From: Babylonia areolata
Taxonomy: Eukaryota; Mollusca; Gastropoda; Neogastropoda; Buccinidae
Length of the DNA: 64,000 bases
Assembly: GCF_041734735.1 (NCBI RefSeq)
Contig: NC_134907.1
Span: 7,472,596 to 7,536,595, forward strand
Direction of reading: 5' to 3'
Shown here piece by piece: positions 44,936 to 54,593 of the stretch. The notes under the pieces were generated by a model, which made no database searches, was not told the origin of the DNA, and saw nothing but the letters and a program-made list of their open reading frames with translations. The position numbers and the translations under genes were made by a program. The first letter of the stretch is position 1. Each line of letters begins with the position of its first letter.

Positions 44936-45404
44936 CCTGTGTTGTTTTTCTGAGTTGTGTATGTCTGTCAGTCTCTCTGTGTTTATGTCAGTCTGTGTCA
45001 CATGCTGTGGATGTGTGTGGATTATCAAAGTATGATTTTCCCCTGTTTCTGTTTTTCTCTCTGAGTCTGTCTGCCATTCTGTCACTTGTTTCTGAGTTTG
45101 TGAGTTCATATCTGTCAATCTTTGTATTCTGAGTGTATGTCCATGTGTCTGCCATTCTGTCACTTGAGTTTCTGAGTTTGTGTGTATATCTGTCATGTCT
45201 CTGTATACCTGTCTTTTTTTCTGAGTATGTCTGTCTGTCTCTCTCTTGGTGTTTCGGTCTGTCTCTGTCACATATGCTGTGGATGGGTATTGATTATCAA
45301 GATACTTCTTGTTCCTGTTTTTCTGTCTTTGTCTGTCTCCCCCGCTCTCTGTCTCTCTCTCTCGGACAACCTGTCTTTTTCTCTTGTGTTTGTCTGTCTT
45401 GAAA
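44936..45404. repeat. P block with two anchors
   Basis: ACATGCTGTGGATGTGTGTG (45,000) and ATATGCTGTGGATGGGTATT (45,275), each followed by ATTATCAA and a TTCCTGTTTCTG-like phrase. It is a tandem duplication of about 280 bp, with internal CTGCCATTCTGTCACTTG repeats. Confidence 0.75.
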
Positions 45405-46060
45405 TGTACAACTGTGGTTACAGATTGTCTAAATAAGATTCAACTGTGATTAGAGATTTATGTCTAAAATAAGATACAATTGTTGTTTCAGACGGTCTGA
45501 ATAAGGATACAGCTGTGGTTTGAGATTATTCTTTTAAGGTGTAACTGTGGTTCAAGATTAATGTCTGTTAAGATACAACTGTGGTTAGAGATTAATCTCT
45601 AAACAAGAATCAACTGTGGTTAGAGATTGTCAAAATAAGTTACAACCATGGTTTCAGAATAATTTCTAAATAATACTGTCAAAATAAGGTACAACCGTGC
45701 TTTCCGATTAATTTCTAAATATGGTACAACTGTGGTTACATATTAATGTTTGAATAAGGTACAACTGTGATAGAGAATTGTCTGAAGAGAAAAATATGGG
45801 GTTTTGTTTTATAAGTTGTTACTGATGTCTGAATAATGTACAACTTGTGGTCCCTACTTAAGGTCTGAACAAGGTACAATTGTGGCTGCAGAAAAATGGT
45901 TGAATAAGGTAAAACTGGAAGCTCTATCTAAATAAGGTCAGACTCTGTTTGCAAATTGGCTAAATAATTACAACTGTGGTTACAGATTAATGGCAAAATA
46001 ATTAAGTTTTAGTTAACAGATTAATGTCTTAAGACGTGTACACATTAATATGGTTAAACT
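45405..46060. repeat. Degenerate ~35-bp repeats 'GGTACAACTGTGGTTACAGA'
   Basis: About 18 units of GGTACAACTGTGGTTACAGA followed by TTAATGTCTGAATAA. Variants are GATACAACTG and TTAGAGATT. It resembles the 33-bp satellite in length and in the CTGTGGTTA word, but lacks ATACTATAAA, so it may be a distant relative or an independent array. Confidence 0.85.
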
Positions 46061-46740
46061 TGCAAATGATGTACAAATATTATTCTTTGAAGACTGGTCA
46101 TAAGGGCATTCGAGTCCTAAACTAAGATGGACATGAGTGAGGATATTTAGATAGTGATGTATAGCTTTCATGAAGAATGCATGTCTGTAAGTTTACTTGT
46201 AAAACTGACAACTAAAAAACTGTGGCTGGCTTTTTTTCATTTCTTTTTTCCTTAAGAACTCCTGCTGATTGAGTTTTTTTCTAACTCAAAATATGTGTAC
46301 CTCTCTCTGTGTATCAAGTATTTTGAACTATTGTTTTTAAAAAAAAATGAACTATCAAGAAAAGTTCACCAAAAACAATTAAATAAAATAGATAAAATAA
46401 AACTTGATTCATAAAACTGAAGCCACTAAAACAATTTGTTTTTATCTAAAATGTTAAATTTGAGTGTGCAATGCGCTTTGACCTTATTCTTACTGATGAC
46501 TTGTGTATCTTTGAATGATGTTCAACTGGAGTGATTTTGCAATGTGCTTCCTAGTTTATTCTTCATGACGACACTGGTATGTTCCTGTGAATTGTTGGTT
46601 TATCTCTGTGAAGCAAACCTATAACAGATTAATACACAAAATCAAATTTAAGTAGTGTCTAACTTCATAAGTAAACTGGTTTTGTGGTGGTGGTGCGGTT
46701 TTTTTTCCTGTGGATTGGTGTCATTAGAGTATATTTTTTC
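46061..46740. repeat. Second-type macro-unit spacer, copy 2
   Basis: AT-rich. From 46,455 to 46,690 it aligns with 43,735-43,990 (TTATTCTTACTGATGACTTG, GTATCTTTGAATGATGTTCA, TTTTGCAATGTGCTTCCTAG, CTTCATGACGACACTGG). No gene. Confidence 0.7.
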
Positions 46741-47725
46741 CCCATATGTCTTTCTCTCTGTCTGTCTTGTGTGTGTGTGTGTGTGTGTGTGTGTCTTTTG
46801 CTCTCTCTGGATGGGTGTCAGTAAATGTTTTTCACATTATTATATTCATGTCTCTCTCTCTCTCTCTTTTTTCTGTTTGTATGCATGGATGTCTCTGTCA
46901 CACTCTGTGGTTGGGTGTCAGTAAGAGTATGTTTTTCCCTTATTTCTCATTTTCTATCTTTGTGTGTGTGTGTGTTTTGGGGTGTGTTGTTTTTTTTTGT
47001 TGTTTTGTGTGTGTGTGTGTGTGTGTCTCATACTCTATGAAAGGGTGTGGGTTGTTAAAAAAAAAATAAAAAAATGTTCGTGTTCCTGTCTTCCTGTGTC
47101 TTTTTGTCACTATCTTTTCCTCTGTGTTCGTCTGTCTCTGTCACCGTCTTTCTCTGTGCCAATCTTTTTCCTCTGTGTTTTTGTATAAGTCTGTCGCACT
47201 CTGGGGATGGGTGTCATTGTATGTTTCTCCCCCTCTCTCTGTCTGTCTGTCTCAATTTCTGCCTGACATTCCTCAGTGTTAGTGCATGTGTCCGTCTTGT
47301 TTCTGTTGCACTGTGTGGAAGGGTGTGAGAAGTAAAAAGTAGTGAAAAGTGTTTTTCCCCTCTTCCTGTTCCTCTCTCTCTTTCCTGTCTGTCCCTCTCT
47401 GAAAGATTGTCTTTTTCCATGTGTTATATTTCTGTTGGTCTCTGTGGATGGATGTGTGTGTTGAAAAATATGTTGTTGTTTTTTTTCTTTGTTCTTCTAT
47501 TTCTCTGTGTTTCTCTGTCAGTCTGTCTTTTCCTCTGTATTTGTATGCCTTGCCTTTCTGTGGATCAGTGTTGGTTGTTATGGATGGTTTGTTTTTTTAC
47601 CTCTTCCAGTTCTCTCAGTCTCTGTCTTGCTGTCTGAGTCTCGCATTGTTTTTCCACTGTCTTTGTGTGTCCGTCTCTGTGAACTGGTATTGATGGTTAA
47701 GGGTGTGTTTTTCCCCCTCTCCCTG
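46741..47725. repeat. Tandem P anchors, ~100-130-bp spacing
   Basis: Eight to nine anchor-like phrases in a row: CTCTGGATGGGTGTCAGTAA (46,805), GTGGTTGGGTGTCAGTAAGA (46,908), TATGAAAGGGTGTGGGTTGT (47,036), GGGGATGGGTGTCATTGTAT (47,202), GTGGAAGGGTGTGAGAAGTA (47,315), GTGGATGGATGTGTGTGTTG (47,443), plus further weak ones to 47,700. Each is followed by a T/C-rich 'CTCTTCCTGTTCC' phrase. Here the P module itself is the tandem unit. Confidence 0.82.
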
Positions 47726-48560
47726 ATCCTGTCGGTCTTGAAATGGAAATGAAAGTAGATTACGATACACTGAAGAAAAAAAGGACTGCATTGCTTTTGC
47801 TTAAGTATTAGTATACCAAGAGATTTTTTAAGTCTTCACAATGATAATATAAACTGTATCTGTTGATGAGCTTAAAATGTTTTCATCATGTTTCTACTGG
47901 TAATTATAAACTGTACTGTCATGTATTTTATCATTTCTGTATTTCTGTGCTACATGTATATCTGTGCTATATGTTTTTGTCAGGTTTGTATTAGTAATAT
48001 AAACCATATTTGTTTTACATTTTTGTCAGATTTGTAATGGTAATGTGATGTAAACATGTGATTTTGTTGTTTGTGATGGTAATAATAAACTGTGTACCTG
48101 TGCTGTGCTTTTTTGTCATTTTTATATTGGTAATACAAACTGTATCTGTTATATGTTTTTATCATGTTTGTAATGGTAATTAATACAAACTATCTGTTGT
48201 TACATGTTTTTGTCATGTTTGTAATAATAATTAATATAAACTGTATCTTTTGTTTTGGTGTCATATACTGTACCATGTCAAACTGATGCAAACCCAATAG
48301 GCCTAGTTTGCATCAGTTTGACATGGTAAGTATATTTAACACCAAACATGGAGTATAATACAAACTCCTCCTTTTTGTCAATTTGTAATGGTAATATAAA
48401 CTGAACCTATATGTTTTTGTCATGTCTGTAATGATAATTAAAATTATCTTTTGTTATTGTCAGTTTGTGGAATGGTAATGTAAACTGCATTTCATATATT
48501 TTTCTCATGTTTGTAATGATAATTTAAACTGTACTTTTGTTTTTGTCAGCATGCCTTGTA
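47726..48560. repeat. Degenerate ~45-bp repeats 'TTTTTGTCATGTTTGTAATG'
   Basis: About 15 units of TTTTTGTCATGTTTGTAATG followed by GTAATATAAACTGTATCTGT. Related to 42.84-43.74 kb. It is split by a palindrome at 48,251-48,348. The recognisable repeat field ends with this block. Confidence 0.85.
48251..48348. other. 98-nt near-perfect palindrome (hairpin)
   Basis: The left arm 48,271-48,293 and right arm 48,306-48,328 are exact 23-bp reverse complements (CATGTCAAACTGATGCAAAC against GTTTGCATCAGTTTGACATG). The 12-nt loop is CCAATAGGCCTA. With one bulge and a few mismatches the stem continues outward (ATATACT/AGTATAT, then TTTGGTGT/AACACCAAA), giving about 40 paired positions. The outer ends are TGTTTTGG and CCAAACA. 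It is either a small fold-back transposon or a microRNA-like precursor. No clear target duplication is seen, and none of the surrounding 45-bp units contains it. Confidence 0.93.
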
Positions 48561-49100
48561 TGTCCGTCTCCTGTTAAAGAAAGAAGACTGTGTTTTTCAT
48601 TCTCTTTGTGAGGGGCCAGGGACTATCTTCTGGGAGTGTGTGTTAAATATTCTGCATTGAGCAAATGCAGTGTATGTGTTGTGTGTTTGAATGAATCAAT
48701 TTTTATATGGTTATATGTATGTCTGTAGATAGATATAGGTATATATATATACAGAGTGTGTGTGTGTGCGTGTGTTTTACAAATGTATAAATTGTTTTGT
48801 TTGTTATTTTTCAGCTGTCTGGTGAGAATTATATTGATGCAATCATGAGTTCTAGGGTTCATGTCCTGAGGGCCTGTTCAACAATGTGACTGGGTGTTTT
48901 TTTTTCAGGTTTGAAAGGATATCATATCTGACATATTTTTTCTTTACCTGTTTATTCATGCTTATATTTATTCATTTGTTTATTTATCTAATCATATATT
49001 TGTTTCTTTGTTAATTCATTTTATGTTTATAGACTGAATTTTATTTTCAGCCCTTATATGGCCTTGTTGGTTTGTGGTCGTAAACAACTAGACCAAAAAG

Positions 49101-49132
<32 letters not shown>

Positions 49133-49907
49133 CTTATGTTAGCTGTGAGAGTAGCAGTCAAGCAATATATTTATCTGAATTACTTTACCTTTATTTTATT
49201 TATTTTGGTTTTGTATATGGTGTTAGTTTTAAAATAATTATTTTCTGTTTATTTTCGTTGTGTATTTATTCATTTTTTAATTTTATTTTTATCATTTGCT
49301 TTTTCCTGGTTGATTATTGGGAACATTAACTACTGAATTTGACTATTTGGTTCTAAAACTATATTGTGTATAAAAGTTAATTTGATTATGAGCATACGGA
49401 TTAAAAAAAAACCAAAACTGATTAGTTATGAAACCATGATTATAAATAATCAGTATAAACATTTGTTGATTTTTTTTATTGTAATTGTGACTTTAACTAT
49501 AACACTGGAAAGATAACTATAACACTGGAAAGATTATTTAGAATAATGATTTAAAATGAATCAAAATATTGTTGCAATATTTATAATGGAAATTAATGAT
49601 ACTGTATAACTAATAATAATAACAAGTGGTGAGCACACACCACAAGGCACTGACAAACCAACTGACTTGAAACTTTCTCTTTGAATGCAAAGCATTTGTA
49701 TTGGACATGTGTATACAAACATCATTTTTCCACCATTTGGGGGCAGAGGGTAGGATGTCTTCAAAATTTTGATTAACCTTTATTTCAGGAGAGAGAAAAA
49801 AGGAAACAAACAAAAGAAACAAATCTTGCTTTCATAATAGATTATTTGTATTGTCGTCACTGTTGCTGACCGATGATATGTTGCGAGAGTAGGTGTATGT
49901 CTTATAG
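48561..49907. other. AT-rich intergenic stretch
   Basis: Holds short (GT)n near 48,757-48,775, a (TA)n run at 49,106-49,132 and a 20-bp direct duplication (ATAACACTGGAAAGAT at about 49,499 and 49,519). Many T-rich words of the TTTATTTATTCATTTG type are present. I see no gene and no further satellite; composition becomes ordinary here. Confidence 0.6.
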
Positions 49908-50112
49908 GAACGGTGTCTTGAGTCTTATTATAACGATGGACGGAATAGAAAGACTTTACGTGTTTGATGTTCTGGAAGACAAAGTGGCTGAAGTCAGTTG
50001 GTTGGTCAATGCCTATGCTGGTCTGAGCACTGGGAAAAGCCTACCTCCCCCTCCAGCTAAACGAAGAAAAGTATTTGAAAGAAAAAAAGTATATTTCCAA
50101 AGCTGGAGTTAG
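49908..50112 (+). CDS. Unrecognised short open frame, possible exon
   Basis: The product is unknown. From ATG at 49,936 the frame gives 58 residues beginning MDGIERLYVFDVLEDKVAEV, continuing with SWLVNAYAGLSTGKS, a PPPP run, a basic cluster AKRRKV and FERKKVYFQSW, then stop at 50,110-50,112. The frame is open further upstream to 49,873. What favours a real exon is the mixed, non-repetitive composition in otherwise AT-rich DNA, an acceptor-like CTTATAG just before 49,908, a purine before the ATG with G after it (CGATGG), and the basic cluster that could act in nuclear import. What weakens it is the short length, no recognised domain, no upstream promoter seen and no partner exon found. A donor-like GTATTT at 50,070 could end the exon earlier. 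It could equally be a remnant of a transposon or pseudogene. Confidence 0.25.
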
Positions 50113-51579
50113 GGTTGGGTAGCCGGCTCGCAGCAAAAAGTAACTTGATAGAACTGAAATACAAAATTAATGTTAAAGAATGTTTTGAAAAGAAATTATC
50201 TAAACTAAAAGACTGAAGTTGCCTCATTTGCTTACAACAACAAAAATTTCATCAATGTCAAGTTATGTTTTTTAAACTAAACAGTTATAGCTTAGAATTG
50301 GTAATATTTGAAACACACTCAAAAAAGATAAAATAACAAGTAAAAATTAATGTTAAAGAACTTTTGTAAGCTAAATATTCTGTAGTTTTGATTTGAAATT
50401 GTCTTTACTGCTTGTGCAAAAAATAATCTAAAACAGAAATGTTTGTTAAAGATTATTCATTTAATAAACATTTTACAACTTTGTTTTGAAAATTTCTTAA
50501 TTGTTCACATGAATGAAAAAATAATAATTTGATGAGTTAAAATTAATGTTATAAATCTGTTGGGGAAAAAAATAACAAAATGTTTCATTTTGTATAATTT
50601 AAATTGATGTAGTCAGACACATCATAAAAAAAGAAAGAAAATATTAACAAAAATTCCTTGTTTAACATTTTTCTTTAATAACAAGGCAAGTAAAGTCAAG
50701 TTATAATTGTTAATGAATACAAAAATATATATATATATCAAAATATCATGCAGCAAAATGAATGAATTAGCAAATTAGACATGAAAAAAGTAAACAAAAA
50801 ATAAACTTCATTTTAAACTTATACATTGTGTCTGTGATTATATTCACTTGTTCTGTATGTCTATCTGCTCTGTCAGTCAGTCTGTCTGTCCCTCTGTGTG
50901 CCTGCGAATGTGTGACTATATGTGTACATGTGTATGTCACTGTGTGACTCAGTGTGTGTGTGTGTGTGCGCGCGTTTCTGAGTGTGAAAACATGCGAGAG
51001 CTGTTCTGCTTGGATTCTGAATCTGAATTGGTACACTGAGTCATCAACTTCTATGATTAAACAGCATTGCCAGTGTGCTTCTGAGGAAACGCAAAAATAT
51101 AACAAATCAAATTCATGTTTTACAGCACTGCAAGTGTACTTCTGGGGAACTGAAAATAGATAAAATTTAATTTGAAATTGTTTGAAGAAACAAGGAAAAG
51201 GGAGAGAAAAAGATCCCCAGTTTTTTTACATCTGCAGTTGAGCCAATCCAGTCCCAGTTAACCTTCATAGATCCTGTTTGAGAGGAGAGGAAAGTAAATT
51301 GAAAGCACATTGTGGAGTTTCTGCTGAGAGGATACCAAGCAAGAGCCTCAGTAACTGTGGCAAGCAGTCAGGGAGTTTCATAAAATTGTTCTTGAAAAGA
51401 AGCTTTGTTTAAAAAAAACATTCTCACTTGAAAGGAAAACGTCTGAATTTCTGCCTATGTTTTGCCCTAGTTCTTTTGCATGCTGGTATCAAGTAGCCAT
51501 CTGATCTAATATCCACAATGCTATTGATTTTTTTTTTTTTTTTTTAATTGAGCATTTTAAGTTTGATCTGCTGTCACCT
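50113..51579. other. Intergenic, AT-rich then GT-rich patch
   Basis: 50,113-50,820 is very AT-rich with repeated AAAATTAATGTTAAAGAA words (50,162, 50,344, 50,540), perhaps a decayed tandem repeat. 50,825-51,000 is a GT-rich patch with CAGTCTGTCTGTCCCTCTGT reminiscent of the P module. 51,060 and 51,125 share CAGCA(T/C)TGC...AGTGT(G/A)CTTCTG, a diverged direct repeat of about 65 bp. A T-run lies at 51,528-51,545, the reverse-complement poly-A of the next element. No gene. Confidence 0.55.
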
Positions 51580-51895
51580 GGTCACTAGGATGCCCTACTC
51601 TAAATCTTGAATGCATAGAAGTGACACTGCTTGTGTTGTGGTATCTGTTGGTCACATACGTGACAGCTCTTTGACCATTTCAGTCTTCTTTATCTGCTCC
51701 TGTTGGTACCCCACACAGGACAGCTGTGTTGGAGATGGGGACGTACCAAGGTCTTGTTGGCATTCGTCTTTCTGATACTGGGAGGCGTTTTCAGGTTTCT
51801 TCCATGGAATCCAAGGACATTGCTCAACTTCTAAGACATTTTGTCCATGATCTTTCCACTGCAGATTTGCGGTGATAGTAACTCACAAATAATAT
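51528..51895 (-). mobile_element. LINE remnant, C-terminal reverse transcriptase, minus strand
   Basis: On the minus strand, pieces of the conserved RT C-terminus appear in order: VTIT-NLQW-DH near 51,845-51,885, then KTLVRPHL at about 51,735-51,755, and YVTNRYHNTSSVTSMH near 51,605-51,665. These lie in more than one frame, so the copy is decayed by frameshifts. It ends in a poly-A (T-run 51,528-51,545 on plus). This arrangement is typical of jockey/CR1-like elements whose RT ends '...KTLVRPHLEY...VTNRYHNTSSVT...'. It is 5'-truncated, with no endonuclease seen. It differs in sequence from the plus-strand LINE at 53 kb, so two families are present. Confidence 0.78.
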
Positions 51896-52153
51896 TTGCA
51901 GTTGATGGGTCAAGGATGCGTCCTTTCGTTTTGTTGTGGTGGAGCCAACTTCAAAGGGTGATGGGCTCAGGTTACACACTTTCTTCGCCATAATTTAGAA
52001 TAAATAATTACCAGCACAATCTTGCGAGAAGTTGAGGATTCGAACCCTTCAAATAAGTACTTGTGGGGATATTTTCTCTCAACCTTGTTCAACGAAGTGT
52101 TGCTCATCGACAATAAATGACAACTTCCACAACTCACTGTGCACATGCGCACA

Positions 52154-52184
<31 letters not shown>

Positions 52185-52329
52185 TTTCTGTCACGCAACA
52201 GAACGTACTGGTGTTGACCTTGCCTAGGTAATTGCATACTGAACGTTGATTTCAGTGTTTCCATAACTACTGAGTTCAGTCAAGGACTTAAGAATTCATG
52301 ACGAGTGTGGCTGATAGTCATGTGTTCAC
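51896..52329. other. Intergenic with a poly-C run
   Basis: Unique sequence, with a poly-C run of about 24 at 52,158-52,181 directly after ACACACTC. The start may still hold decayed LINE sequence in line with the preceding element. No gene. Confidence 0.5.
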
Positions 52330-52542
52330 ACACATGGTCCTGTACATTTGCTGACCTGGAAGATCGGGGGGGAAACCTCTCTCCAGGCGCTGCTGTGATT
52401 GAACCCAGTGGATCGTCAGTTTCAGTTTCAGTAGCTCAAGGAGGCGTCACTGCGTTCGGACAAAACCATATACGCTACACCACATCTGCCAAGCAGATGC
52501 CTGACCAGCAGCGTAACCCAACGCGCTTAGTCAGGCCTTGAG
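52330..52542 (-). mobile_element. Chimeric SINE fragments, minus strand
   Basis: Two SINE parts lie side by side. 52,330-52,410 (GTACATTTGCTGACCTGGAA, GATCGGGG, CCAGGCGCTGCTGTGATTGA) resembles the region just downstream of the tRNA head in the 60.2-kb SINE. 52,416-52,542 (TCAGTTTCAGTAGCTCAAGG, AGGCGTCACTGCGTTCGGAC, CAAGCAGATGCCTGACCAGC) is the 3' module found at 14.7 and 40.4 kb. Either one SINE inserted beside another or a hybrid formed by template switching. Confidence 0.8.
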
Positions 52543-52925
52543 GGAAAAAAAAAGGGGGGGGGATAAATAATAGATAAGCTTACATAAATAAATAAATAAT
52601 AATTATAATATAGAAAAAGGTAGTAGTAATAATAATAATAATAAAATAATTAAAAAATAATAATAATAAAAAATAAGACAACAATGATGATAAATAAGCA
52701 AATAAATGTAAAACATGAAGACACACATTCACACGTACACCCACACATGCATAACAGATATGCACCAAACATGCAGTTTCACAGATATGAAAGCACAGTC
52801 AAAATACATATAAACGTACATGAGCTCCAACACAAACACACACACACAACACACATTACCCTGCACCTCCTCTACCCCCCTCCTCCACACACTCATTTCT
52901 AGTCTACGTATCGCAGCTTCCACGG

Positions 52926-52963
<38 letters not shown>

Positions 52964-53034
52964 GCAATCGTCAACAAACACACATAAATGTTGACAAATG
53001 CCTGTGTGTGTACACAGATAGATGTAAACAAATT
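52543..53034. repeat. Simple repeats: (TAA)n and (CA)n
   Basis: A/G-run at 52,545-52,562, (TAA)n-rich at about 52,590-52,675, CA-rich sequence from 52,720, and a pure (AC)n at about 52,933-52,963. No gene. Confidence 0.85.
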
Positions 53035-53945
53035 GTAAATGGTGAAGACTACTCGGGATTTACAAAAAGATACTGACACATTAGTAAATGGTCAGACACA
53101 TGGAATATATATTTTAATGCTAAAAAATGTTAAACCCAGAGAAAGAATACATAATGAAAATCGGAGACAAAGAAATAAAAGTATCAAAATGTGATGAGGA
53201 AAAAGACTTAGGTGTCACATTTGACAAAAATTTATCATGTGACAAACATATAACAAATAGTATAAACAAAGCGAACAGAATGATTGGAATATTAAAAAAA
53301 AAAAAAAAAGGAAGAGCATTTACATTTATAGATAAGGTTACTTTCTTACGGTTATATAAAACATTAGTTAGACCTATCCTAGAATATGGAAACACTATGG
53401 TACCCAACGCAAATAAAGCAGTCACAAGCCATAGAGAGGGCTCAAAGAAGAGCAACAAAGCTGGTCTATAGCATAAAAGATTATTCATATCAAGAAAGAT
53501 TAAAGTACTTACAACTACCATCACTTAAAGCAAGAAGAGTAAGAGGGGACTTGATACAGACGTACACAATATTAAATGGGTTTGACGATGTAAACAAAGC
53601 ATGCTTTTTTGTACTCCAAAGGTAGACCCTACAAGAAACAGTACAGACAAAATATTTAAATAGTATTCCAGAACAAATCTCAGACAGTTTACATTTAGTA
53701 ACAAATTATTGGAACAAATTAACAAACAATATCAAACGTGCACCTAGTATGAATACTTTTAAGAACCTCATAGATAAACACGAATTATTGACAAAAACGA
53801 AATATGACTGATGGATAAAATGACTGAGCTAGTCAACGACCTGACCAACAATCTAAAGGAGCCGTAAATCTGAAGGGGCATAAAAAGCCAAAAATGGCTA
53901 AGTTGTATAAAACAACGCCCCAAATCCTGATCCTGATCCTGAAAA
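53035..53945 (+). mobile_element. 5'-truncated LINE with RT C-terminus and 3' tail
   Basis: Plus strand. Residue signs of an RT in order: WSDTWNIYFNAKKC-like (53,090-53,130), EKDLGVTFDKNLSCDKHI (53,200-53,250), INKANRMIGI (53,265-53,292), FIDKVTFLRLYKTLVRPILE (53,325-53,385), IERAQRRATKLVYSIKDYSY (53,430-53,490), RVRGDLIQTYTILNGFDDV (53,537-53,593), and NYWNKLTNNIKRAPSMNTFK (53,706-53,766) ending in a stop at 53,809-53,811. The frame changes at least at about 53,398 and again after 53,625, so it is a dead copy. The 3' UTR (53,812-53,921) ends in about three ATCCTG units (53,922-53,944), the short tandem tail typical of CR1/L2-like elements rather than poly-A. Confidence 0.9.
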
Positions 53946-54552
53946 TCTCCCATGTTTCTTTCAAACGTCCATTGTGAATATTCAAACCTGCACATGAAAG
54001 AAAAAGCATATTGATACCCGACAATCACATGGTAGGCTATACAGCCCACACGTAAGCGTGCGCGTGCGCACGCATACACGAACGCACACACACACACACT
54101 GACATGGTCGGCATGTGCTGGGGCTCGCGCGTGCACACGATGTGTGGACCAACAGAACATAGGAAGGTGACGGCGCGGGCACATTGGCACTGCGCGCGCA
54201 CACGCACATACACTGACACGGTCGAAAAAAGCACGGATGTACACAGATGAAAGAAAAGGCAGATATGCACCGCTCGGTCTGACTCCGAAACTCAGTTGCT
54301 ATTGTCATTAGAAGGTGAGCTTAATAGGCGGTGTTCTGCATGCACGAGAGTTAGCATTATACTGCTTCACTGAAATGACTCAACAGTATTGCTGTGTCGT
54401 CTCTGGCGTGTGATCTTCGGGCAGCCTAACGCCGGATATCTTAATAATTGTTTTTTTTTGTATGGATTGTCGGCGTTCATACAGCGGCATACGAATCTGG
54501 TGTGTTTGGTGAGCCGGCATAATGAGTACATACTGTTGTGAAAACAAACCTT

Positions 54553-54593
<41 letters not shown>

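Noticed and set aside
49985-50045. Walker-A-like pattern AGLSTGKS in the 49.9-kb frame
   Set aside because: It fits the loose A-x4-G-K-S pattern but is followed at once by a proline run and a basic cluster instead of a helix, and no Walker B is present. Probably chance.
54376-54520. Possible zinc-finger-like start (MTQQYCC...)
   Set aside because: Only a dozen residues before a stop, no later zinc ligands in frame, and no supporting exon.
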